Shown here in pieces: positions 46,034 to 55,019 of a DNA stretch of 64,000 nt. Each line of letters opens with the position of its first letter. Position 1 is the first letter of the stretch. A program made the position numbers and the translations under genes. Source of the DNA: Maritalea porphyrae (GTDB lineage Bacteria > Pseudomonadota > Alphaproteobacteria > Rhizobiales > Devosiaceae); contig NZ_JAPWGX010000002.1 in NCBI RefSeq assembly GCF_027213965.1, forward strand, positions 186,001-250,000, in the 5' to 3' direction. The notes under the pieces are model-generated. The model did no database searches. It was not told the origin of the DNA and worked only from the letters and a program-made list of their open reading frames with translations.

Positions 46034-46197
46034 TTTGCTCGTCCTTTTCTTTGCCTTCAGGTTTAACCCCCAAGGCGGGTTCAGCATTATGGATCAACTC
46101 GGCATACCCTTCGGCCGGCCGACCCGCTTGAAGTTCAGGGTTATAATCGCACGATTATCAATATGCAAGCATTGAATCGCCGGATTCTGCGTACATG

Positions 46198-46533
46198 TTA
46201 CTCGTCGTGCTGGTCGATGAGAATATCGTTGCCATCAGGGTCCGTGAACGCTGCCATTTTTGGATAGTCCTGTCCGCCCATTTGCATGGAGTATTCGATG
46301 CCCAGCGCATCCAATTTCTTGTGGATGGGTTTAATATTTTTTGGATTGAACGTCAGTATGTTCTTTTCGAACATGCCTTGGAATATGCCAATTCTTGCAT
46401 CCCCATTGGCCAACACGAGCCAATTCTGTTCTTCCACACCAGCGACCACTTCAAAGCCGAGACCTTGATAGAATTCTTTTGACTTTTTGATGTCTTTTAC
46501 GTTCAGGCTAACTGAAAATCGTCCTAGTTCCAT
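46198..46533 (-). CDS. VOC-family (glyoxalase-like) protein
   Basis: A 111-aa single-fold VOC protein (FSVSLNVKDIKKSKEFYQGLGFEV at the start, FTDPDGNDILIDQH at the end). Function unknown. It sits between infC and rpmI, downstream of the infC terminator, with a GGAG-rich site before its ATG, so it likely has its own promoter. Confidence 0.85.
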   Translation of the reverse strand: MELGRFSVSLNVKDIKKSKEFYQGLGFEVVAGVEEQNWLVLANGDARIGIFQGMFEKNILTFNPKNIKPIHKKLDALGIEYSMQMGGQDYPKMAAFTDPDGNDILIDQHDE

Positions 46534-46576
46534 TTGTCTCGCCTCCTCTTTTTAAAGACATGTATATAGCACATAC

Positions 46577-46599
46577 AAAAACGGGCCCGAAGGCCCGTT
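46577..46599 (-). terminator. Rho-independent terminator of infC
   Basis: Perfect 8-bp stem AACGGGCC/GGCCCGTT with a CGAA/TTCG tetraloop, followed on the minus strand by TTTT, 25 bases past the infC stop. It uncouples infC from rpmI-rplT. Confidence 0.9.
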
Positions 46600-46623
46600 C
46601 AAACACTCAAATCTGCGCCCGAA

Positions 46624-47169
46624 TTATTTCTGGGCAGTTGGCGACAAAATCATAATCATTTGCCGGCCTTCAGTTTTGGGTTGAGCTTCAACCTTTGAGA
46701 TTTCGGTCACTTGATCGCGCACTTTGTGCAACAGCTGCAGGCCAAGCTGTTGGTGAGCCATTTCACGGCCACGGAAACGCATGGTCACCTTAACCTTGTC
46801 TCCACCTTCCAAGAACTTCACCACATTGCGCATTTTGACTTCAAAATCGTGCGTATCGGTATTTGGACGCATCTTGATTTCTTTGACGTCAATAATTTTT
46901 TGCTTTTTGCGCGCTTCGGCCGCCTTCTTTTGGGCTGCGTACTTGTATTTACCCAAGTCCAAAATTTTACAAACCGGCGGTTTCGCGTTGGGCGATATCT
47001 CCACAAGGTCCAAACCAGCTTCGCGCGCGCGTTCCATCGCGTCACGAGTACTTATCGTGCCGTGGTTTGTGCCTTCTTCATCGATGAGTTGAACATCTGG
47101 GGAGGTAATTTCTCGATTTGAGCGTGGCCCATCTTTTTGGGGCTGCACGGGTCTTTGGGGACGACGAAT
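46624..47169 (-). CDS. infC: Translation initiation factor IF-3 (apparent ATT start)
   Basis: A 181-aa factor by the proposed start. The N-domain has [12 protein letters not shown] and [24 protein letters not shown]; the C-domain has [20 protein letters not shown] and [11 protein letters not shown]. The frame has an ATG at 47214 without a ribosome site. At 47169 an ATT codon follows GAAGGA at nine bases and gives IRRPQRPV..., a length close to E. coli IF-3 (180 aa). IF-3 genes with AUU starts are known to be autoregulated, as IF-3 rejects non-canonical starts. Flanked by a hydrolase gene (divergent) and its own terminator. Confidence 0.95.
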   Translation of the reverse strand: MRRPQRPVQPQKDGPRSNREITSPDVQLIDEEGTNHGTISTRDAMERAREAGLDLVEISPNAKPPVCKILDLGKYKYAAQKKAAEARKKQKIIDVKEIKMRPNTDTHDFEVKMRNVVKFLEGGDKVKVTMRFRGREMAHQQLGLQLLHKVRDQVTEISKVEAQPKTEGRQMIMILSPTAQK

Positions 47170-47333
47170 GGTGACTTTTCCTTCTTTTGTGAAACCTAGG
47201 TGATTTATGCGCATAAAATCTGGTCAAATGGATCTAAAGTCAACCGCCAAACAGAAGAATTGAGCGCTGATTGCGAAATAGTTGCTGCTCTTCTATCAAA
47301 TAGAGCAGTTTTAGTGAGATTCGGTGACCACAA

Positions 47334-48107
47334 GTGCAGATTTTATCCCAACATCTAACCCTAGGCGAGGCGAACACCCGTCGCCAGTTGGCGATATTGC
47401 ATCGTACAGGCAATGGTCCGGGTCTTTTTTGGCTCGGTGGCTACAATTCGGATATGCAAGGCAGCAAGGCTGTGGCGCTTGACCAATTCGGCGCGCAAAA
47501 CGATCTTCCCGTCACCCGTTTTGATTATATGGCGCACGGTCAATCAACCGGCGATTTCATGCATGCAACAATAAGCACGTGGCTTGAAGACGCGATTGCC
47601 GTATTTGAAAACTTCACAGACGGCCCACAAATCCTTGTGGGCTCGTCTATGGGGGGATGGCTTTCTATGTTGCTCAACCAACATCTGCGAGCGCGCAATA
47701 TTAATTCGGTCACGGCAATGGTTTTGATTGCGCCCGCCATTGACATGACCCGAGAACTGGTGCCGAACCGTTTCACCCAAAAACAGCTGCAAGAGTTAAA
47801 GCGAGTTGGTTATTTAGAGGTGCCAAGTGCTTATGCTGACGCGCCCTACATCTACACCCAAAAGCTACTTGATGACGGCGCACAGCATTTGCTTTTTGGC
47901 ACGCAGATTGAAACGGGATGCCCAGTGCATATTCTCCAAGGGCAGCAAGATCCTGACGTGCCACCGGCCCACGCGCAACGCTTGTTGCAGCATCTTATGT
48001 TGGATGAAGCTCACCTAACCCTAGTGCCGGACGGTGACCACCGTCTGTCGCGACCTCAAGACTTGGAAATGCTTAGACGATTGCTTAGCTCTCTTGTTCA
48101 AGAATAG
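47334..48107 (+). CDS. Alpha/beta hydrolase
   Basis: A 257-aa serine hydrolase with GTG start. FDYMAHGQSTGDF, nucleophile elbow VGSSMGGW, acid in GQQDPDVPP and His in DGDHRLS are all present. Similar to proteins annotated as palmitoyl-thioesterase-like, but the substrate cannot be named. Divergent from infC; its 3' end overlaps the convergent SDR gene by 23 bases. Confidence 0.88.
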   Translation: MQILSQHLTLGEANTRRQLAILHRTGNGPGLFWLGGYNSDMQGSKAVALDQFGAQNDLPVTRFDYMAHGQSTGDFMHATISTWLEDAIAVFENFTDGPQILVGSSMGGWLSMLLNQHLRARNINSVTAMVLIAPAIDMTRELVPNRFTQKQLQELKRVGYLEVPSAYADAPYIYTQKLLDDGAQHLLFGTQIETGCPVHILQGQQDPDVPPAHAQRLLQHLMLDEAHLTLVPDGDHRLSRPQDLEMLRRLLSSLVQE

Positions 48108-48936
48108 AGGCAAGCCCTTCACGGTATGTTGGGAAGTTTAACTTCAGACCTAAATCCTTCTTTAGCCGCGCGTTGCCGCAGCGTTTGTTGTCCCCATAAA
48201 ATGAGCGCGCCATTGGCGTCATATCCGCCGTTTCAAAGGGCTCTTCGGGAGGCGGAGGCAAATCAATCATCTTCGCCGCAAACTCAATCACCAGATTTGG
48301 CGGTGCAGGTTCATCGTCAGCGCCGTTAAATACACCTGTGGCTTTTAGTTGAGCAGCTCTAATGACGATTTGGGCGATGTCTTCAACATGTATTCGATTG
48401 AATACTTGCCCCGGCTTTACGATGCGCCGCGATTTTTCAGCACGAATTTTGTCAAAAGTGGAGCGGCCCGGGCCATAAATCCCAGCTAAACGGAAAGTCG
48501 CGAATCCAACTCGGTTTGCACTTGCTTGTTTTTGCCATTCTTGTTCAGCGCTTACGCGCCATTGGCCACGTTTAGAGACTGGCTTGGGTTCAGTTTGCTC
48601 TGAAATCCAAGCCCCATCAAAATCGCCATAAACCCCGACAGTTGAAAGATAGCCAAGCCATTGAAGATTATTTGCGAGTTTAAAGAAATTTGGGATCGCA
48701 CTTAGTACCGGATCCCCCTCTTGTGATGGGGAGGCTGAAATGACCACGTGGGTTGCAGTTGCCAAGTGTTCGGCCAATTCGTTTGTCAGTTCACCATCAA
48801 AAATGATAACATCTACACCTTGGGACACGAGCTTTGCCCGTTTCTCGGCACTACGGGTGGTACCTACGACTTCGCCGGGCCATTGTTTTGCAATAGCAAG
48901 ACCTGAATAGCCAATGCCGAAAATCACGAGCTTCAT
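48085..48936 (-). CDS. NAD(P)-binding epimerase-like protein (extended SDR)
   Basis: A 283-aa Rossmann protein of the YeeZ-like extended SDR group: MKLVIFGIGYSGLAIAKQWPG, ISASPSQEGDP, YLSTVGVYGDFDGAW and FRLAGIYGPGRS. It lacks the usual YxxxK pair in the normal place, so catalysis is doubtful. The ATG overlaps the queG stop (ATGA). Function unknown. Confidence 0.87.
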   Translation of the reverse strand: MKLVIFGIGYSGLAIAKQWPGEVVGTTRSAEKRAKLVSQGVDVIIFDGELTNELAEHLATATHVVISASPSQEGDPVLSAIPNFFKLANNLQWLGYLSTVGVYGDFDGAWISEQTEPKPVSKRGQWRVSAEQEWQKQASANRVGFATFRLAGIYGPGRSTFDKIRAEKSRRIVKPGQVFNRIHVEDIAQIVIRAAQLKATGVFNGADDEPAPPNLVIEFAAKMIDLPPPPEEPFETADMTPMARSFYGDNKRCGNARLKKDLGLKLNFPTYREGLASILEQES

Positions 48937-50066
48937 TTTACATCTCCCTGCCACTCGGCCATCACGGTCTCATCGGTTTCAGTTTTTTTTGCCGATTGAG
49001 CACAACTTACGAATTCATTTGATGTTACGTGCTGGCTTAAAGCCCAAACCGCAGCGCCGCGCACAATTGGATTATCTTCGTTTAGATGGGCTTTTATGTC
49101 GCCAACCACATCATGTCCTTTTGCGTTGCCAAGAGCGATCAACACATTGCGCAAAAATGCATCGCGACCCAACCTTTTTACCGGTGACCCAGCAAAATGG
49201 GTTCGAAATGCTACATCATCGAACTTGGCTAAGTCCACAAGATCCGGCGCGCGCAAGTCTTCACGCATTTGCAGCTTAATGTCGGCAGTGGTTTTGGCAA
49301 ACTTATTCCACGGGCACACTGCCAAACAATCATCGCACCCATAAATGCGATTGCCAATTGGTTTGCGAAACTCAACCGGAATAACGCCCCTAAATTCATT
49401 GGTGAGGTAAGCGATACATTTGCGCGCATCCAGTTTGTAGGGTTCTGGAAAAGCGTTGGTTGGGCAAATGTCCAAGCAGCGGGTGCAGGAACCACAGTGA
49501 TCTGTCTCAACCTCATCAATTGACAGCTCAGCGTCTGTCAGGATCGTGCCTAGAAACAACCAACAGCCTTCTTGCTTTGAAACAAGCACTGTGTGTTTGC
49601 CTTGCCACCCGATCCCGGCTTGCTGGGCCAGTGGCTTCTCCATTAAAGGGGCCGTATCGACGAAAACCTTAACGTTGCACGCAGCTTGGCGGCTCAACAT
49701 CCCGGCCAGCTCTTTCAGCTTGCCTTTAATGATGTCATGATAATCACGGTTACGGGCATAAACTGAAATGATGCCCTTATCTGTTTCCCCCAACATATCC
49801 ATCGGGTTTGTGTCAGGCGTATAATTGTATGCCAACACAATCGCTGACTTTGCTTCAGGCCAAAGAGCGTTTGGCGACACACGGCGCTCAAATGTCTCTG
49901 CCATCCAGTCCATATCGCCATGCCAATTTTTCGCGATCGCGTTTTGCAAATTGGTTTGCCAGTCGGCCGGCACTTTTGCTGAGGCTATGCCAAATTGCAC
50001 AAACCCCAGTTTTTGTGCACGTTTTTTAAGTTCGGCAACAATTTTGGATGATGGGGCAGGACTCAA
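48933..50066 (-). CDS. queG: Epoxyqueuosine reductase QueG
   Basis: A 377-aa cobalamin- and iron-sulfur-dependent enzyme for the last step of queuosine synthesis in tRNA. The catalytic Asp lies in FVDTAPLMEK. Two [4Fe-4S] motifs are CGSCTRCLDICPT and CDDCLAVCPWN. A HEAT-like C-terminus follows (AFLRNVLIALGNAKGHDVV). The start is TTG, overlapping the GST stop as TTGA. The GST, queG and SDR genes form one coupled run. Confidence 0.95.
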   Translation of the reverse strand: MSPAPSSKIVAELKKRAQKLGFVQFGIASAKVPADWQTNLQNAIAKNWHGDMDWMAETFERRVSPNALWPEAKSAIVLAYNYTPDTNPMDMLGETDKGIISVYARNRDYHDIIKGKLKELAGMLSRQAACNVKVFVDTAPLMEKPLAQQAGIGWQGKHTVLVSKQEGCWLFLGTILTDAELSIDEVETDHCGSCTRCLDICPTNAFPEPYKLDARKCIAYLTNEFRGVIPVEFRKPIGNRIYGCDDCLAVCPWNKFAKTTADIKLQMREDLRAPDLVDLAKFDDVAFRTHFAGSPVKRLGRDAFLRNVLIALGNAKGHDVVGDIKAHLNEDNPIVRGAAVWALSQHVTSNEFVSCAQSAKKTETDETVMAEWQGDVK

Positions 50067-50740
50067 AAATCAATGTCCGCATAGGTTGCAGATGCGGGCA
50101 TGCCAACAACGCGATCAAGCAACAAGGATCTGAACGCTGGGCGCGATTTTAGACGTTGGTACCAATCTTTCACTTCTGGGGCGGTCGCCCATGGCACTTC
50201 TGCCAAATAGTCAAGCGAAGACAGTTGAGCGGCAAACGCGAAGTCAGCCATGGTCATTTCGTCACCGGCAAGCCAACGACGCGTGGCCAGTAAATAATTG
50301 AAGTAGGCCAAATGTTCGGTCAAGTTCGCCCGCGCAGCACGCAGAACCGTTGTGTCCGGGCTTCCACCAGGTCGATCATTCTTGATGAATTTCTCTTCAA
50401 TGATATAGCGAGACACATCGTCGGAAAACTTGGTCAGCGCCCAATCCATCAGGCGGCGTGTTTCTGCCCGCATCCTTGGATCAGTCGGCAACAAAATTGG
50501 CTGGGTGCCGAATTGCTCTTCGATAAAATAAATAACTGCACTGGCGCCCACCAAGGTCAACTGATCATCGACATTTAGAACAGGCACGTCACCTGCTGGA
50601 CTTACATCCAAAAAATCTTGTTCACGACGCCATGCTTTTATATGCACCAGTTCGATTTCTTTGCCGTATTCAGCACACATGAGGCGTACCAAACGGCATG
50701 TTGGGTCGAGCGTATAATGTAGCAATTTCGGTACAAACAT
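50063..50740 (-). CDS. Glutathione S-transferase family protein
   Basis: A 225-aa protein with N-terminal thioredoxin-like half (LLHYTLDPTCRLVRLMCAEYG, DVPVLNVDDQLTLVGASAVIYFIEE) and C-terminal helical half (WLAGDEMTMADFAFAAQLS). The ATG at 50740 starts the fold; 44 residues upstream in frame are unrelated. Substrate unknown. Divergent from uppP; coupled to queG. Confidence 0.92.
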   Translation of the reverse strand: MFVPKLLHYTLDPTCRLVRLMCAEYGKEIELVHIKAWRREQDFLDVSPAGDVPVLNVDDQLTLVGASAVIYFIEEQFGTQPILLPTDPRMRAETRRLMDWALTKFSDDVSRYIIEEKFIKNDRPGGSPDTTVLRAARANLTEHLAYFNYLLATRRWLAGDEMTMADFAFAAQLSSLDYLAEVPWATAPEVKDWYQRLKSRPAFRSLLLDRVVGMPASATYADIDF

Positions 50741-50857
50741 TTTTCGACCCCTTTTTGGCTTTACTCGAGATTGGTACGGATTAAGAGTGGCGTTAGAACA
50801 AAGATAACATCTTAACGTTAATTTGCGCCAAATTTTCACCAATTGATAGGAGAACTC

Positions 50858-51670
50858 ATGGCCGCCGATCAAGGCATTTTTGTGCCCCTGATACTTGGAA
50901 TTGTCGAAGGGTTAACAGAGTTTCTACCTGTCTCCTCAACTGCCCACATTTTATTGTTGGGTGATTGGTTGGGATTTGAAAACCCGGGGCAGTCATTTGA
51001 AGTGCTTATTCAGTTGGGTGCAATTTTGGCTATCGTTACGATTTATTTCAAAAAACTGCTGGACCTGTTGCTCGATGCTTTGCGTGGCAAAGCATACGCC
51101 CTTCGGTTTGCCGCTGGGGTTTTGTTGGCGTCTTTTCCTGCTGCAATTGCTGGGGTTTTGTTGCATGGCTACATAAAAACCGTCCTCTACAATACGCCCC
51201 TAATCATCTGCTCGATGTTGATCACGGGTGGGATCATTTTATTGATCGTTGATCGGATGAAGCTGACGCCCAAATACGACGACATTTATGAATATCCATT
51301 GCCCTTATGTTTTGGCATTGGCATTTTTCAGATGCTGGCCCTTGTTCCAGGTGTTTCTCGCTCTGGTGCGACCATTGTGGGGTCAATGCTCATGGGCACG
51401 GACAAACGCAGCGCGGCTGAATTCACGTTCTTTATCGCATTGCCGATAATGACCGGCGCGTTTGGTTATGATCTTTATAAGAACATTGACGTCATCACGC
51501 TGGACGCGGGTCTCAACATCGCCGTGGGATTTGCGGCCGCCTTCATTGTGGGAGCGATTGTTGTGCGCTACCTGCTCGACTTTGTATCCAAATATGGATT
51601 TGCGGTATTTGGCTGGTGGCGCATTATTGTTGGTATCGTTGGTTTGTTTGCGCTTGGCCTAATTGGCTAA
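50858..51670 (+). CDS. uppP: Undecaprenyl-diphosphatase UppP
   Basis: A 270-aa inner-membrane phosphatase that recycles undecaprenyl pyrophosphate for wall and surface polymer synthesis; overproduction is known to give bacitracin resistance. The two active-site motifs are visible: EGLTEFLPVSSTAH and PGVSRSGAT. About eight membrane segments. AGGAG lies six bases before ATG 50858, which is preferred over TTG 50843. A strong dyad spans the stop codon. Confidence 0.96.
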   Translation: MAADQGIFVPLILGIVEGLTEFLPVSSTAHILLLGDWLGFENPGQSFEVLIQLGAILAIVTIYFKKLLDLLLDALRGKAYALRFAAGVLLASFPAAIAGVLLHGYIKTVLYNTPLIICSMLITGGIILLIVDRMKLTPKYDDIYEYPLPLCFGIGIFQMLALVPGVSRSGATIVGSMLMGTDKRSAAEFTFFIALPIMTGAFGYDLYKNIDVITLDAGLNIAVGFAAAFIVGAIVVRYLLDFVSKYGFAVFGWWRIIVGIVGLFALGLIG

Positions 51671-51678
51671 GCGCAAAC
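51646..51678. terminator. Dyad spanning the uppP stop, between convergent genes
   Basis: Fourteen-base arms GTTTGCGCTTGGCC/GGCTAAGCGCAAAC with one mismatch and a 5-base loop. It covers the TAA of uppP and lies ten bases from the convergent NDUFA9-like gene's end. It probably acts as a bidirectional 3' end, though no T-run follows. Confidence 0.6.
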
Positions 51679-51687
51679 CAATGCCGT

Positions 51688-52662
51688 CTAATTGGTGCTT
51701 GGCATATTTTCTTCGTACTGCCCATTTTTGCAGAAACGCCACAAATATGTGGGAAGAATTGCAGCCATGGTGGTGGCTTCAACACCAAAGGCACTCAACG
51801 TACGCTTTTGCTTTTTCGCTTCATCAGACACTACATTATCATTTTGCAGCAAAGTGACTTGATCTGCCGTCAGCCAAGGGTTTGGCAATATTTGCAGAAC
51901 AGAGCCGACAAATTTTGCGAATGGGGTGGGGATAGGCAACAAAAGGTTGTTGCGACCCGTTTCTGCCAACAAACGATCGAGCAATTGCCGCATTGTTTCA
52001 ACTTGCGGACCGCCGATTTCGTAAATCTTACCGCCTTTTACGCCGCCGTTTGCCGCAACAGCAAACGCCTCAGCCACATCACCAACGTAGATTGGCTGCA
52101 TTTTGGTTGCGCCACCCACCAATGGAAGAATTGGAGAAAGGCGCGCAATTGCACCGAACAGATTGAAGAAGCCATCATCAAGGCCAAAGATTATTGACGG
52201 GCGTATAATAATCGCATTTGGGAATTCTTTAAGCACCGCTTCTTCGCCCAAAGCCTTTGAGCGTGCATAGTCGCTTTCAGATTCTTTGTTGGCTCCAATG
52301 GCAGACATGTGCACAAGGGTTTCAACGCCGGCAACCTTTGCAGCTTCTGCAACGTTTTTTGCGCCCAAATGCTGCACCGCATCAAAGCGTTGTTTGCCAC
52401 CTTCAAATAGAATGCCCGTGAGATTAATCACGATATCGGCTCCACGGACCGCACGAATAACTGATTCAGGGTAACGCACATTGGCTTGGATTGGCACAAT
52501 TTGGCCGACACCACCCAGCGGTTTAACATCGCCTGCCAAATCAGGCCGACGCACTGCAACGCGAATACGGTGCCCTTGCTTTGCAAGTTCTTGCACCAGT
52601 TGGCGCCCCACAAAACCTGAACCACCAAAAATTGTGATCAATTTGCCCGCGTTGTCGCTCAT
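51688..52662 (-). CDS. Complex I NDUFA9-like NAD(P)H-binding protein
   Basis: A 324-aa atypical SDR: ITIFGGSGFVGRQLVQELAKQG, DIVINLTGILFE, HMSAIGANKESESDYARSK, and the NDUFA9-like middle IIRPSIIFGLDDGFFNLFGAIARL. In mitochondria and some alphaproteobacteria this protein associates with complex I; in bacteria the role is not settled. The uppP / NDUFA9-like / tRNA-Leu order is familiar from Hyphomicrobiales (from memory). Confidence 0.9.
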   Translation of the reverse strand: MSDNAGKLITIFGGSGFVGRQLVQELAKQGHRIRVAVRRPDLAGDVKPLGGVGQIVPIQANVRYPESVIRAVRGADIVINLTGILFEGGKQRFDAVQHLGAKNVAEAAKVAGVETLVHMSAIGANKESESDYARSKALGEEAVLKEFPNAIIIRPSIIFGLDDGFFNLFGAIARLSPILPLVGGATKMQPIYVGDVAEAFAVAANGGVKGGKIYEIGGPQVETMRQLLDRLLAETGRNNLLLPIPTPFAKFVGSVLQILPNPWLTADQVTLLQNDNVVSDEAKKQKRTLSAFGVEATTMAAILPTYLWRFCKNGQYEENMPSTN

Positions 52663-52856
52663 GTTTTTTGAACCTTTTAATCCATTGCGCGATTAAACAA
52701 TTGAAGCCCTGCTTCTGTTGTGCCCTGTTTAGCTTGATCCTATTGGCTTTGTCGAGACTTAGAGCCGCGAATAATTGCCGCAAACAAGACCATAAAAACA
52801 ACAAACCGTGGACAATTGACAAATCAGCTAACGCTCAATAGAGATTTTGCTGTGTT

Positions 52857-52943
52857 GCCCTGGTGGCGGAATTGGTAGACGCGCTAGCTTCAGGTGCTAG
52901 TTTTCGCAAGGAAGTGGAAGTTCGAGTCTTCTCCAGGGCACCA
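52857..52943 (+). tRNA. tRNA-Leu (CAG)
   Basis: Class II tRNA: acceptor GCCCTGG/CCAGGGC, discriminator A, encoded CCA. D region TGGCGGAATTGG. The anticodon stem CTAGC/GCTAG encloses TTCAGGT, giving CAG. The variable arm is long, and the T arm GTTCGAGTC is normal. Confidence 0.95.
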
Positions 52944-52979
52944 AGTCTTTTTGCACCGATCTGCGCCGAATTTCAGCTG

Positions 52980-54338
52980 TTAGCCACTCATCACTGTAGG
53001 CAGCCAAAGCACCAACATGGGGAACGCTACGAGCAGCGACACCCGCACAAGCTCCACAAAGAAAAACGGCAAGACGCCCTTGAAGGTTTCGCGCATGGGA
53101 ATATCATCCGCAATTGAGGATATTACAAAGACGTTTAGGCCCACAGGCGGGGTGATCAATCCTAATTCCACCACAATTAGCGCCAACAGACCGAACCAGA
53201 TTTTCAGATCATCGCTGCTCATCCCAAAGCCAGAACCAAACGCGGCTTGATAAGCACCGCCGTTCAGTTCAAGCAGCACGGGCCAAAAGAACGGGATTGC
53301 CAGCAAGATCATTGAAAGTGAATCCATCAGGCAGCCCAAAACAATCAGGCTCAGCAGTAGAATTGAGAGTACAACCAGCGGTGGCAATCCCGATGTCGCC
53401 ATCCATTCAGCTACCGCTTGGGGCACGCCTGCGCGCGACATGAAAATCTTGAGCATTTCAGCACCCAGCAAAATCAAATAGATCATGCCTGTGGTTTTGG
53501 CGGTTTCTTCCAATGCTTCGCGCATTTGGCTAGCGCCCAGTTTCTTGCGAAGTGCGCCATAGGCCCACACAAGAACAACACCAACCGCTGCGGCAGGGGT
53601 TGGGTTGAACCATCCCAAATACATACCGCCTATGACAAGACCAAAAATCAAGACGACGGGCAGAACGCCTTTTGTCGCGCTCACCCATTCTTTTGCTGAA
53701 ACGCGGTCAGCCCTTGGGGCAGCATTTGGGAAAATGCGCGAATATATGCTGATCGTTACAATGAACAAAACAACTGCGAGGATGCCGGGCACCAATGCCG
53801 CTTTAAACATGGTGACAATGTTGGCTTCAACAATGATCGAATAGATAATCAACACAACCGAAGGGGGAATGAGAATCCCCAGCACCCCACCAGCGGCCAG
53901 CGTGCCCGTTGCCAACGCGCCAGAATAGTTTTGCTTGCGCAATTCGGGCAAGGCGACTTTGCCCATGGTCGAAGCGGTAGCCAAAGAGGACCCACAAACG
54001 GCGCCAAACCCGGCGCAAGCGGCAACTGCCGCCATAGCGGAGCCACCACGAAAACGACCAAACCAAGCTTTTGCAGCCCGAAAGAGATCATGGCTTAATC
54101 CAGCCCGCGTGGCCAATGCGCCCATAAGCACAAACATGGGCAAGACCGAAAGGTCATAAATGGAGAATTGCCCGTACGCCAGTGTTTTAAGTTGGCTCAT
54201 AAAAATGTCGACGCCACTGAGCAATGTAACGCCAATTCCACCAACCAAAATCATGGCGTAGGCAATGGGCATGCGCAAAATGATTAAGCCGATCAGCGTA
54301 GCCATGCCGGCGAAACCAAGTAGAAGCGGGTCAGTCAT
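52980..54338 (-). CDS. TRAP transporter large permease (DctM)
   Basis: A 452-aa inner-membrane protein of the DctM family with about 12 hydrophobic segments. Family blocks: GFGAVCGSSLATASTMGKVALPEL and GVLGILIPPSVVLIIYSIIVEANI, then LGLITPPVGLNVFVI near the end. It couples substrate uptake to sodium or proton flow. The ATG at 54338 overlaps the dctQ stop by eight bases. No binding-protein gene is in this operon; the only TRAP binding protein of the region is at 58744. Confidence 0.93.
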   Translation of the reverse strand: MTDPLLLGFAGMATLIGLIILRMPIAYAMILVGGIGVTLLSGVDIFMSQLKTLAYGQFSIYDLSVLPMFVLMGALATRAGLSHDLFRAAKAWFGRFRGGSAMAAVAACAGFGAVCGSSLATASTMGKVALPELRKQNYSGALATGTLAAGGVLGILIPPSVVLIIYSIIVEANIVTMFKAALVPGILAVVLFIVTISIYSRIFPNAAPRADRVSAKEWVSATKGVLPVVLIFGLVIGGMYLGWFNPTPAAAVGVVLVWAYGALRKKLGASQMREALEETAKTTGMIYLILLGAEMLKIFMSRAGVPQAVAEWMATSGLPPLVVLSILLLSLIVLGCLMDSLSMILLAIPFFWPVLLELNGGAYQAAFGSGFGMSSDDLKIWFGLLALIVVELGLITPPVGLNVFVISSIADDIPMRETFKGVLPFFFVELVRVSLLVAFPMLVLWLPTVMSG

Positions 54339-54864
54339 TAGCGCTAATCGTCCAAAGGTCAGCAAGGTTTTTTCGCAATGTCATTAGTGCTGACAACGCC
54401 AAGAGCAGCAAAGAGGCAAGGATGGGTACAAAAGCGAACCAATGGGGAAGTCGCAAAATTGAAGTGGTGTATCCATAGGCGAATTGGTCAAGCATGCCAT
54501 AGCTCATGCGCCAGAGCAGAATAAGCGCGAAGGCCAGTGCCACAAAGTCGGCTGCAAGGCGCAACACAGCAACCATCTTCGGCGATGCCCGAGCGGTGAA
54601 AATATCAGCGGAAACATTTGCCGTTGTCAGCTGGCAATAGGGCAAAAAGGCAAAGGCGGCGATGGCCACACCCATTTCCGTCAGTTCCAGATCACCGGGA
54701 ATGGGTCGCCAAATGGTGGCCAGAACTGCGGAGCAGAAGTTGACCAACACAACAGCCAGTAGAATTACACCGCCGAACATTGCCCAACCGTGCACCGCTT
54801 TTTGCCAAACAGAGGGCGATTGAGGTGTGCTGCTTGTTACATTGTGGGGGGTGGTGAAACTCAT
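54331..54864 (-). CDS. TRAP transporter small permease (DctQ)
   Basis: A 177-aa four-helix partner of DctM (VILLAVVLVNFCSAVLATIW, then ELTEMGVAIAAFAFLPYCQLTTANVSADIFT). The E-x-A-F-LP-Y-x-Q pattern is typical of DctQ. An inverted repeat lies 60-75 bases upstream. It is downstream of the 5-oxoprolinase-like gene and its terminator, so it likely has its own promoter. Confidence 0.88.
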   Translation of the reverse strand: MSFTTPHNVTSSTPQSPSVWQKAVHGWAMFGGVILLAVVLVNFCSAVLATIWRPIPGDLELTEMGVAIAAFAFLPYCQLTTANVSADIFTARASPKMVAVLRLAADFVALAFALILLWRMSYGMLDQFAYGYTTSILRLPHWFAFVPILASLLLLALSALMTLRKNLADLWTISAND

Positions 54865-54923
54865 TTTGCCTGTTGCCGTATCAAGTGCAAGTGCTGTCTA
54901 AAATACCTGTTGCTCTTTCATAC

Positions 54924-54939
54924 CTCAATTCAAATTGAG
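54924..54939. promoter_or_regulatory. Inverted repeat upstream of dctQM
   Basis: CTCAATT-CA-AATTGAG, a perfect 7-base inverted repeat with a 2-base centre, 60-75 bases before the dctQ start. Operator-like; the protein that would bind is unknown. Confidence 0.45.
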
Positions 54940-54963
54940 ATGCTACGAGTTTGCGGCAGCACG

Positions 54964-54990
54964 AAAAAACCCGGACCAAAAGGCCCGGGC
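54964..54990 (-). terminator. Rho-independent terminator of the 5-oxoprolinase-like gene
   Basis: On the minus strand GCCCGGGCC-TTTT-GGTCCGGG (one mismatch) is followed by six T residues. It lies 30 bases past the stop of the hydantoinase fusion gene and separates it from the downstream dctQM operon. Confidence 0.88.
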
Positions 54991-55019
54991 AAAGTTCGCG
55001 AAACACCCTTTTTAGGGAT

